From an uncultured Erysipelotrichaceae bacterium (GTDB lineage Bacteria > Bacillota_I > Bacilli_A > Erysipelotrichales > Erysipelotrichaceae), in assembly GCA_947575425.1 (NCBI GenBank), contig CANPNQ010000103.1, forward strand, positions 1 through 5,254: 5,254 nucleotides of DNA. Direction: 5' to 3'. The stretch's first letter is position 1. Every line of letters begins with the position of its first letter. Shown here piece after piece: positions 1-5,244 of the stretch. A program made the position numbers and the translations under genes. A model generated the notes under the pieces. That model saw only the letters and a program-made list of their open reading frames with translations. It was not told the DNA's origin and ran no database searches.

Positions 1-423
1 GTGGAGGAAGTATTCAAGGGGGATGAAATCTTATCTTATCATGATAAGTATGAAGGTAATGCGAAAAGCAAGGGTATCGTATCGACCAGCCGCATCATTC
101 CCGCAAAACTGAGCGCGGATATGCAAAAGGAAATGGAAGAGCTATCCCTCAGCACCTTTCACCATTTGCAGGCAAGCGGTGTGGTGCGTATTGATTTTTT
201 ATGGGATAACGGGAAACACAAGCTCTATGTCAATGAGATCAATACCATCCCCGGTTCTCTTTCCTTCTACCTGTTTGAGCCAAAAGGAATCTCTTTTTCC
301 GCTCTCTTGGACCAGCTCATCGCTTTGGCATTGAAGCGTCAGCGCCAACAGGCAAGCATGATCTATTCCTATTCCACCAATGTCCTCTCTACTTTTTCGG
401 GTGGATCAAAGCTGATGAAGTAA
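1..423 (+). CDS. ddl: D-alanine--D-alanine ligase, C-terminal part (5' end outside window)
   Basis: This is the C-terminal 140 residues of an ATP-grasp ligase that joins two D-alanines in the cytoplasm for peptidoglycan precursor synthesis. The family signature is clear: 'YHDKYEGN' (residues 13-20) matches the conserved ligase strand and loop, 'GVVRIDF' (60-66) carries the Arg and Asp that bind ATP phosphates and Mg2+ (R63, D65), and 'VNEINTIPGS' (77-86) carries the metal-binding E79 and N81. The following 'LSFYLFEP' replaces the more usual 'T.xS..P' segment. The first base of the window lies inside the gene: the GTG at base 1 is most likely an internal valine codon, because the N-terminal and central ATP-grasp domains are missing. 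A tail of about 25 residues after 'ALKRQRQQ' is Ser/Thr-rich and not part of the catalytic core. The gene stops at TAA 421-423. It is probably not in the downstream operon, since about 160 bp and a strong promoter lie between them. Confidence 0.9.
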   Translation: MEEVFKGDEILSYHDKYEGNAKSKGIVSTSRIIPAKLSADMQKEMEELSLSTFHHLQASGVVRIDFLWDNGKHKLYVNEINTIPGSLSFYLFEPKGISFSALLDQLIALALKRQRQQASMIYSYSTNVLSTFSGGSKLMK

Positions 424-436
424 TATCACCCGGGAA

Positions 437-458
437 ATAATGAGATAAGTATCATTAT
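437..458. repeat. AT-rich perfect inverted repeat after ddl
   Basis: ATAATGA (437-443) and TCATTAT (452-458) form a perfect 7-bp inverted repeat around an 8-nt centre, which itself contributes to a nested GATA/TATC pair. There is no T-run after it and the stem is nearly all A/T, so it is a poor intrinsic terminator for ddl. It could be an operator for a dimeric repressor or a weak 3' mRNA stem. The arms equal those of a classical Fur box, but the spacing is 8 rather than 3 nt. Confidence 0.4.
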
Positions 459-506
459 CCATTGCTGGAATGACAGATCGATGAACCGATGTAAAAAAAT
501 GAAAAA

Positions 507-561
507 AGTGAAACAAATTTGACTCTAAACTGACCATGAATTGACCAAAAATTGAGTGTGT
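507..561 (+). promoter_or_regulatory. Five tandem 11-bp units, likely OmpR/PhoB-family response-regulator site
   Basis: Hexamers AGTGAA (507), TTTGAC (518), ACTGAC (529), ATTGAC (540) and ATTGAG (551) recur exactly every 11 bp with 5-nt AT-rich spacers; the TGA core is invariant. Direct hexamer repeats at 11-bp pitch, on one face of the helix and ending in the -35 region, are the hallmark of winged-helix OmpR/PhoB-type regulators (for example PhoP and WalR sites in Bacillus). Relative to the predicted start near 593 the cores lie near -40, -51, -62, -73 and -84. This suggests an activator array. The cognate regulator is not in the window and its identity is unknown. Confidence 0.6.
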
Positions 562-586
562 CATGGGCAAAGTTATGTGCTATAAT
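558..586 (+). promoter_or_regulatory. Extended -10 promoter for the downstream operon
   Basis: A perfect TATAAT at 581-586 is preceded by TGC (578-580), giving an extended -10 element. The hexamer 17 bp upstream, GTGTCA (558-563), matches the TTGACA consensus at only four of six positions. That suits a promoter aided by an activator bound at the 11-bp repeats just upstream. Transcription would begin near base 593. The element reads toward the small ORFs and the secretion-type genes, and no other equally good promoter was seen inside the cluster. Confidence 0.75.
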
Positions 587-604
587 AGTAGTGTCAAAGA
601 ATAG

Positions 605-637
605 GCAAGAGGCAATCTGAATAGGATTGCTTTTTGC
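605..637 (+). promoter_or_regulatory. Leader RNA hairpin, possible attenuator or 5' stabiliser
   Basis: In RNA, bases 605-618 pair continuously with 624-637: 14 pairs, of which three are G-U, closing a 5-nt GAATA loop. The 3' arm contains five T in a row (631-635). The shorter core, 612-617 with 625-630, followed by that T-run resembles an intrinsic terminator, so early termination (attenuation) is possible. The hairpin starts only about a dozen nucleotides after the predicted transcription start and ends just before the GGAGGTG ribosome site at 640-646. It could therefore instead protect the 5' end or set access to that site. Confidence 0.55.
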
Positions 638-651
638 ATGGAGGTGAAATT

Positions 652-711
652 ATGCAGAAAAGCAGAGACTCTCCCATTTTTTATTTACAAATGGCGGGAG
701 ATAGCGTATGA
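652..711 (+). CDS. Putative 19-aa leader peptide
   Basis: An ATG at 652 lies 5 nt after a strong GGAGGTG (640-646) and opens a 19-codon frame ending in TGA at 709-711; the peptide begins MQKSRDSPIF. No family is recognised and there is no run of a single amino acid typical of amino-acid attenuators. It sits in the leader of the predicted operon transcript, between the 605-637 hairpin and the first membrane peptide, and its second half overlaps an inverted repeat (670-701). Translation of it could control folding of that repeat. The ribosome site is the main support; a chance ORF is possible. Confidence 0.4.
   Translation: MQKSRDSPIFYLQMAGDSV
670..701 (+). repeat. Imperfect inverted repeat inside the leader ORF
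   Basis: TCTCCC (670-675) pairs with GGGAGA (696-701), and ATTT (676-679) with AAAT (689-692). The two helices are separated by a 3-nt bulge and closed by a T-rich 9-nt loop. There is no T-run after it, so it is not a terminator. The CTCCC arm could alternatively pair with GGGAG at 722-726, just ahead of the ribosome site of the next ORF, so a translation-dependent switch is conceivable. That alternative is inference. Confidence 0.35.
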
Positions 712-745
712 TGGTGTCATAGGGAGTTACTAGGAGGGTGATAAG

Positions 746-871
746 ATGAATCGTTTTCGACAAATTCACAAGCATTGGATGCAAATATCGAAGAAATATG
801 TCATCGCAATTTTGATATTTGTATTCCTATTGTTTGTGTTTTCTTTTGTGATGGCTTTGATTTCTTCATAA
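746..871 (+). CDS. 41-aa single-pass membrane peptide, first gene of the cluster
   Basis: A strong AGGAGGGTGAT (732-742) precedes ATG 746, and the frame ends in TAA 869-871. The peptide has a basic N-terminus (MNRFRQIHKHWMQISKKY, five Lys/Arg and two His) and then one long hydrophobic helix, about residues 19-38, rich in Ile, Val, Phe and Leu and ending 'ALISS'. By the positive-inside rule the N-terminus should be cytoplasmic, with almost nothing outside. No family is recognised. Its place, 48 bp ahead of the Ig-like membrane protein and after the promoter and leader, makes it a likely first member of the operon, perhaps a small assembly or regulatory subunit. Hydrophobic type I toxins have a similar size and shape, but no antisense RNA gene is apparent. 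The coding call rests on the ribosome site and coherent membrane topology. Confidence 0.7.
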   Translation: MNRFRQIHKHWMQISKKYVIAILIFVFLLFVFSFVMALISS

Positions 872-919
872 ACAGAATGGAGGAAAATTACAATAGAGGA
901 AAAGGAGGGAGGAAGTCAG

Positions 920-1780
920 ATGAAACAGGGAATGCATTGGATCAGGGAACACAAAGGGAGCATCATCGTTGCTGGCATCGCTTTGCTTGTGATCGTGCTT
1001 GGCTTTGGCATATGGGGATTGAATCAAGAAGAAGTAAGTATGCCCAATGACAGTATCATTATCGATGTCAATACCGAGATGGATCACGATGTCACCAAGT
1101 ATGTACAGGGCATGAAGCATCCGGAGCGTGCCATTGCGAATTGGGATGTCGTCGATGTAAAGAAGGTCGGCATGTATGATGTGACGATTTCTTATCGTGA
1201 CATAGATTATGTGCTTCATGTAGATGTACGCGATCGTATCAAGCCGCAGCTGAAGGCGGATCCCAGTGAGTTTGTCTTTCCTTTGAATACATCGTTGGAA
1301 GAGATCAATCAAACCATTGATGCGGCAATTACGGTGAGTGATAACTATGATCAGGAATTTGCGCCTATGCGTGTGGTGAAGGAGATCCCAATGGAAGCGC
1401 AGGAAATCACTTATCCCATTCGTGCAAAGGACAGCGCAGGAAATGAAAGCGATCCTTTAGAGATTAAAGTTATCTATCAGACGCCGAGTTTGTTACCTGC
1501 ACAGGGAGGTGAAACTACTGCCCAAGGCAATCATGCTTCCAATGCGGCGCCAACACAACATCCATCGCAAGGGAATCATCAGGGAAGCACACAGCCTCCG
1601 CAGGGCTACAAGCCAGTTGCGCCGGAAGGAGCGATGGAAGGAAAGTTTTCGTCTTTTGATGAAGCAGATGCATGGATTGCTAGTTATACGGATAATCCCG
1701 ATTCAGAATGGTATCTTGCGGTTGGCTTTATGAGACAACTGCCGGATGGCACATGGTGGGCTTATATAAAAAAACCATAA
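920..1780 (+). CDS. Membrane-anchored Ig-like domain protein (DUF5011-like)
   Basis: This 286-aa protein has a short basic N-terminus, one membrane helix (about residues 14-34) and a large part predicted outside the cell. Two beta-rich Ig-like modules follow: about 40-105, ending 'YVLHVDVRD', and about 107-187, containing the 'KDSAGNESD' turn typical of DUF5011/HYR-like modules. Next come a flexible Gln/Pro/Gly/His-rich linker (about 190-238) and a compact 48-residue C-terminal region starting 'GKFSSFDEADAWIASY', with five Trp, as seen at the ends of some Gram-positive surface proteins. ATG 920 was chosen because two overlapping Shine-Dalgarno sites (AAAGGAGG 901-908 and GGAGG 908-912) precede it and it places the helix at the N-terminus; no signal-peptidase site is evident after the helix. 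It lies 17 bp before the next gene. The role is probably structural or adhesive in the envelope; no enzyme motif is seen. Confidence 0.85.
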   Translation: MKQGMHWIREHKGSIIVAGIALLVIVLGFGIWGLNQEEVSMPNDSIIIDVNTEMDHDVTKYVQGMKHPERAIANWDVVDVKKVGMYDVTISYRDIDYVLHVDVRDRIKPQLKADPSEFVFPLNTSLEEINQTIDAAITVSDNYDQEFAPMRVVKEIPMEAQEITYPIRAKDSAGNESDPLEIKVIYQTPSLLPAQGGETTAQGNHASNAAPTQHPSQGNHQGSTQPPQGYKPVAPEGAMEGKFSSFDEADAWIASYTDNPDSEWYLAVGFMRQLPDGTWWAYIKKP

Positions 1781-1792
1781 AAAGGAGTTGAT
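1781..1792 (+). promoter_or_regulatory. Strong RBS that fixes a TTG start
   Basis: AAAGGAGTTGAT matches the anti-Shine-Dalgarno sequence at nearly every position. Measured from the AAAGGAG core it lies 10 nt before the TTG at 1798. No in-frame ATG exists before the signal sequence ends, so this site supports the TTG start. Confidence 0.7.
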
Positions 1793-1797
1793 AAGAA

Positions 1798-3600
1798 TTG
1801 TTAAAACAGAAATGGAATGAGATACGGAAATACTTCTGTATCTTTTTTATTGGACTTGGCAGTGTCATCACAAGCGGAATCACGATCCAAGCGTCGATCA
1901 ATCCACCGCCTTCTTTTATCGAACAGAGCGATGGCGGGCATATGACAAGCGTCGGTTCACACATTGAGTTTTTCTATCAGGCGATTTTAAAAAGTTATGA
2001 TCGCAGGAGTGAAACTGCCACTTATAACATTGGTCAGTATTTTACGGTAAACTACAATTATGCCGAAATTATGACGGATCGGGTGTATTTATCCAATCGC
2101 TTATACAACCGCAAGTATATCGGTGATTTCACAAAGTATAACGGTATACGCAATCCCGGTGTCTACCAGCGTGATACTTGGTTTGAGACAACCTTGGTTA
2201 GCGGAACGAACTATTTGATGATGGAAGGACAGGGTGGTGATGCTGGAACAGGAGATGCTGTGATTAGGATTCATATCCCCCGCTTTGGTCACGACCCGGT
2301 GGTTCATGGTATTGATGGAGAATGGACTCAGGGGGATATTTCCAAAGGTATTCGCACTTGGCAGTCATTATATACCGATGGTGCGAGGGGAAACAGTGAA
2401 GGAAACAAACAGGCGACAAGTACCGGTTTCTTTTACAGCGATGAGGATGAACAGCCACAGCGCGTCGCTTCCTATGTCGATGTTCCCATTAGTCAAAACG
2501 CTGCCATTTCGGAGGTAGCGAAACAGGGAAATCACGGTTCTTGGGAGATTGTGAATTGGAAAGCGATGGATAATCCCGGTGTTTACCGCATCAAATGCTG
2601 TACAAGGGATCAGGCCGGAAACAGCGCTTGCGGCTATCGCTATGTGAACGTCAAGCGGCGTACCTATACCGTGACCTTTCAGGATTGGGATAAAACCATT
2701 TTAAAGAAAGAGATCGTGGATCAGGATGCGTGTGCCACACCACCTGCGGATCCGCAAAGAGAGGGGTATCACTTTAGCGGATGGGATCTCGATTATTGTG
2801 AGGTAAAAAAGGATAGGATCATCACTGCGCAATATGATCCTAATACCTATACGATCCAGTATTTGGGCAATGGTGCCACCGGAGGCAATACGGAATCCAC
2901 TACTCATACTTATGATGTCGCAAAGCCATTACATCCCAATGGCTATGTGAGAAGCGGTTATCGCTTTATCCGATGGAACAGAAAGGCGGATGATACAGGA
3001 ACTGCTTATCAGGACGAGCAAATTGTAAAAAATCTGACTGCTCAGGACCATGACGTGATTCCATTATATGCCATATGGGATCAAGCACCGCAAATCTTAG
3101 CGCAGGATCGCTGGTTCTTTGAGGATGAGGATATTGATGATGCCCGCCTGATGGAGTATGTTCAGGCTTATGATCAAGAGGATGGAGACCTTAAGCATCA
3201 AGTTGAGATTACAGCGAATACGATCCTGCCTCATACGGTAGGCACCTATACGATCACCTATCAGGTGATGGACAGCGTCGCTCAGCTTGCTCAAACCACA
3301 GCCATTATCCACATTGTGCCTCGCACGCCAAATGCAGAGGAGCAGAGCGCTTATTTGCGCTTCATTGATTCCACCTATCTGAACACACTCAAACCGCAAA
3401 GCATATGGCGCGAGGATGCCTATGCCCAACTCCTACAACAGATTCTAAGCACACCTGTACAAAAGGAGGTATGGGTACTGGATGAGGAGGCAATCCGTCA
3501 AATTAGGCAATTCAATGATACTCATGATTTTTCCAAGGAAAGTGATGAAGCTTTTTACACACAATTTGCGCACTTGCGCCACAGCGGAGGTAGCGAATGA
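1798..3600 (+). CDS. Secreted Ig-like / InlB B-repeat protein, 600 aa
   Basis: Translation is predicted from TTG 1798. The N-terminus (LKQKWNEIRKYF, then a hydrophobic stretch to about residue 30, ending 'ITIQAS') looks like a Sec signal peptide cleaved after 'IQA'. Domains in order: an unfamiliar Tyr-rich beta region (about 45-170); an Ig-like part ending near 285 with 'CCTRDQAGNSACGY', which has three cysteines; two InlB B-type (Flg_new) repeats, about 289-347 ('YTVTF...GYHFSGWD') and 351-428 ('YTIQY...SGYRFIRWN...YAIWD'); a DUF5011-like Ig domain (about 430-507, 'QEDGDL...VGTYTITYQVMD'); and a helical tail (510-600). No LPXTG motif, C-terminal membrane helix or choline/SLH repeat is visible, so its surface attachment is unexplained; it may associate with the neighbouring Ig protein or be secreted. 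It overlaps the next gene by ATGA, implying translational coupling. The likely role is adhesin or extracellular scaffold. Confidence 0.88.
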   Translation: MLKQKWNEIRKYFCIFFIGLGSVITSGITIQASINPPPSFIEQSDGGHMTSVGSHIEFFYQAILKSYDRRSETATYNIGQYFTVNYNYAEIMTDRVYLSNRLYNRKYIGDFTKYNGIRNPGVYQRDTWFETTLVSGTNYLMMEGQGGDAGTGDAVIRIHIPRFGHDPVVHGIDGEWTQGDISKGIRTWQSLYTDGARGNSEGNKQATSTGFFYSDEDEQPQRVASYVDVPISQNAAISEVAKQGNHGSWEIVNWKAMDNPGVYRIKCCTRDQAGNSACGYRYVNVKRRTYTVTFQDWDKTILKKEIVDQDACATPPADPQREGYHFSGWDLDYCEVKKDRIITAQYDPNTYTIQYLGNGATGGNTESTTHTYDVAKPLHPNGYVRSGYRFIRWNRKADDTGTAYQDEQIVKNLTAQDHDVIPLYAIWDQAPQILAQDRWFFEDEDIDDARLMEYVQAYDQEDGDLKHQVEITANTILPHTVGTYTITYQVMDSVAQLAQTTAIIHIVPRTPNAEEQSAYLRFIDSTYLNTLKPQSIWREDAYAQLLQQILSTPVQKEVWVLDEEAIRQIRQFNDTHDFSKESDEAFYTQFAHLRHSGGSE

Positions 3601-3989
3601 AGTCTTTAATTCAGTTTGCCGGATTGTTTTTCATGTTTACCTGTACCTTATTCATGATCACCGATGTCCTCAATGCCAATGAGCGCAAAGAGGAGATAGA
3701 AGAAGCGCTTTCGATCAGTATGCGTAATACCTTAAAGGCTTCTGATATTGCCTCAATGTACGAGATGAGCGAACAGGATATGCGCAGTGAGCTGATTCGC
3801 AACTTGGCTGAGAATGTCAACGGGGATGGGACGATCACCGTGATTGTACATGAGGCAAGCGATAAGGGCTTGTTGGATGTCAGTATTACGGAGCAATATG
3901 CCCATAACAATGGCAAGGTGACAAGCAGTGCTTTGCATCGCACCTTATTGGTTGAACGCGATTCAAAGGAGTCCGACCATGGATGGTAA
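3597..3989 (+). CDS. Single-pass membrane protein, TadE/pseudopilin-like in layout
   Basis: The 130-aa protein starts at ATG 3597, which overlaps the upstream stop (ATGA) and follows GGAGGT (3586-3591) at 5 nt. One N-terminal helix (about residues 4-22) is followed by an acidic amphipathic stretch 'ERKEEIEEALSISMRNTLKA' (29-48) and a C-terminal part with probable beta strands ('TITVIVHE', 'LLDVSITEQY'). This N-terminal helix plus extracytoplasmic alpha/beta domain resembles TadE/TadF-type minor pilins and pseudopilins of Tad and type II systems. However, I see no prepilin peptidase site (G or A followed by [LFM]xxxE), so membership is a guess from architecture and from the nearby CpaF-type ATPase. 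It stops at TAA 3987-3989. Near its end, AAAGGAG (3965-3971) may serve a short following ORF. Confidence 0.8.
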   Translation: MKSLIQFAGLFFMFTCTLFMITDVLNANERKEEIEEALSISMRNTLKASDIASMYEMSEQDMRSELIRNLAENVNGDGTITVIVHEASDKGLLDVSITEQYAHNNGKVTSSALHRTLLVERDSKESDHGW

Positions 3990-4045
3990 GTGATGTGAAA
4001 AGGGTATGCGTTAAATATCCCAAACAACGGTTATGCTTCCGCTAA
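3983..4045 (+). CDS. Possible 20-aa ORF overlapping the upstream stop
   Basis: AAAGGAG at 3965-3971 sits inside the end of the 130-aa gene. ATG 3983 overlaps that gene's stop codon (ATGGTAA) and opens 20 codons, MVSDVKRVCVKYPKQRLCFR, ending TAA 4043-4045. The peptide is strongly basic with two cysteines and has no recognised family. An alternative ATG at 3979 stops after four codons. This could be a real micro-gene, a coupling device, or a remnant; the 95-bp gap before the 55-aa gene has no other convincing content. Only the ribosome site and the overlap support it. Confidence 0.25.
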   Translation: MVSDVKRVCVKYPKQRLCFR

Positions 4046-4084
4046 AAAAGCACAGATGGGCAACCCCCAAAAGGAGAAACGATT

Positions 4085-4252
4085 ATGGAATTAGCACCAA
4101 AAACCGCAGTACAGATCTTTTTTGTCATCCTTGTGGCAGTCGTATTTATCGCTTTCGGAAAAACCTATTCCAATGAAACCGCAAACAATACCACAAAGGC
4201 CAGCAATGAGCTATGGAGTGAGGTGATCGGCACCGACACTGAGGTAGAATAG
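4085..4252 (+). CDS. 55-aa single-pass membrane protein, pilin-sized
   Basis: AAGGAG (4071-4076) lies 8 nt before ATG 4085, and the frame ends in TAG 4250-4252. Residues 9-25 (VQIFFVILVAVVFIAFG) form one membrane helix after a short MELAPKTA start. The tail 'KTYSNETANNTTKASNELW' is Asn/Thr-rich and polar, and the C-terminus is acidic (DTEVE). Size and shape recall the small Flp-type pilins or accessory peptides encoded next to Tad ATPases. The usual prepilin cleavage site (G before the hydrophobic stretch with Glu at +5) is not present, so a pilin identity is not established. It ends 5 bp before the ATPase start, and the GAGGT near its own stop (4241-4245) is the likely ribosome site of that gene, so the two are presumably co-translated. 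Confidence 0.75.
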   Translation: MELAPKTAVQIFFVILVAVVFIAFGKTYSNETANNTTKASNELWSEVIGTDTEVE

Positions 4253-4257
4253 CGCCT

Positions 4258-5244
4258 ATGTTTGATTTTGGACTGTTACAGCCCTATGTGGAGGATCCCA
4301 AAATCACAGACATCGACACCAATTCCGGCTGTGTCTATGTAACGCATCAGGAAAAAGGAAGATACAAGGTTCTCGATTTAGAAGCCGGCTATCTGGAACA
4401 CATGCTCAATCGCATCTGTAATTATCCGCAGATTGATCGAGAATTCAACTATCACAAGCCAATCATGGATGGAACGATGGATGGTCTGCGTATTCATGGG
4501 GTACACAGCTCGGTGATGGGATCACATTGTTGGCTCTCTATCCGTAAGAATCCGATCGCCTTACAGGTGAAGGAACAGGCTTATCCTAAGATTTTTCAGC
4601 TGCTTCGCTTGGCAAATCAGCTGAAATGGTCCTATGTGTTTGGCGGAGAGCGGGGCAGCGGTAAAACCCAATGGACTCGCTCTGCCTTATCTCTGTTATC
4701 GTCAGATACCTCGATTGCCATTATCGCGGAAAACGATGAGATGCATATGCAGGAATTATATCCGCAGCGTCTGATCTCCCAATACATCGTCAACGATGTG
4801 ATAAATTATACCCAATGTGCCGCATCGGTACTGCGTGATAATTCCGATTATGTGGTATTTCAGGAGGTAAGAGACAAGGCGATCGATGATCTGTTTCTTA
4901 TTTTATCCGGCTGCTCGCGGGTACTCACTACTCTGCATGTGAAAAGTGCGCTGCTAATGCCGCAGCGCATGCTTCAGCTGTCGAATCAGAAAAACGATGC
5001 GCATTTACTGTCAACGATTCATGACTATGTACAGATGTGCATCGTACCAATGGCAATGGAGGTCAAAGGAAGAATGAAGCGTTGGATCGGTGAGGTCGCA
5101 TTGTTTTGGAATGATGAAAACGCTCAGCCGCAAAAGCAGCTGATCTATGAAAATAATCTTTCCACAGAGCGCTTTTATCCATTGCCAAAGATTTATCAGA
5201 CCATGCTGGAAATGCATGGTATTACATTTGAATGGGGTGATTAA
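4258..5244 (+). CDS. cpaF: CpaF/TadA/VirB11-type secretion ATPase, compact form
   Basis: This cytoplasmic hexameric ATPase would power pilus assembly or protein export at the membrane. Visible motifs: the N-terminal region 'VEDPKITDIDTN' and 'YHKPIMDGTMDGLRIHGVHS' match the substrate-side domain of the family; Walker A is G130-ERGSG-K136-T137; the Asp-box equivalent 'AENDEMHM' (157-164) is divergent, with Asn at the usual second acidic position; 'LRDNSDYVVFQEVRD' (192-206) is the conserved Arg plus Walker B with E203; 'LTTLHVKSA' (223-231) is the His box with H227. At 328 aa it lacks the extra N-terminal domain of full-length CpaF (usually over 400 aa), starting straight at the core. ATG 4258 follows GAGGT (4241-4245), inside the previous gene, and lies 5 bp after that gene's stop. 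TAA 5242-5244 directly abuts the next ATG, a sign of coupling to the next gene. Family assignment is firm; the transported substrate is unknown. Confidence 0.93.
   Translation: MFDFGLLQPYVEDPKITDIDTNSGCVYVTHQEKGRYKVLDLEAGYLEHMLNRICNYPQIDREFNYHKPIMDGTMDGLRIHGVHSSVMGSHCWLSIRKNPIALQVKEQAYPKIFQLLRLANQLKWSYVFGGERGSGKTQWTRSALSLLSSDTSIAIIAENDEMHMQELYPQRLISQYIVNDVINYTQCAASVLRDNSDYVVFQEVRDKAIDDLFLILSGCSRVLTTLHVKSALLMPQRMLQLSNQKNDAHLLSTIHDYVQMCIVPMAMEVKGRMKRWIGEVALFWNDENAQPQKQLIYENNLSTERFYPLPKIYQTMLEMHGITFEWGD

Noticed and set aside
437..458. Intrinsic terminator for ddl
   Set aside because: The stem is almost entirely A/T and no T-run follows the 3' arm. No convincing ddl terminator was found up to base 505.
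541..546. TTGACC as the -35 box of the promoter
   Set aside because: It is 34 bp from the -10, far beyond a usable spacer. It is better explained as the flank of one 11-bp unit; GTGTCA at 558-563 has the right 17-bp spacing.
775..1050. Plus-strand frame of 91 codons overlapping the 41-aa and 286-aa genes
   Set aside because: It overlaps two better-supported frames; its translation is Arg/His/Gly/Cys-rich and unlike a real protein, and its first ATG has no RBS.
866..1312. Long antisense open frame (148 codons) opposite the Ig-like membrane protein gene
   Set aside because: It lies wholly opposite a well-supported gene, and its translation (His/Ile/Asp-rich, no domain) looks like a reverse-strand shadow with no convincing RBS.
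3400..3600. Sortase LPXTG motif or C-terminal membrane anchor in the 600-aa protein
   Set aside because: The last 90 residues are polar and helical, end in 'HSGGSE', and contain no LPXTG-like motif or hydrophobic tail.
3611..4027. Antisense open frame (138 codons) opposite the 130-aa membrane protein gene
   Set aside because: The plus-strand frame has a coupled start, an RBS and membrane topology. The antisense product is Ser/Leu-rich without features, and no promoter faces it.
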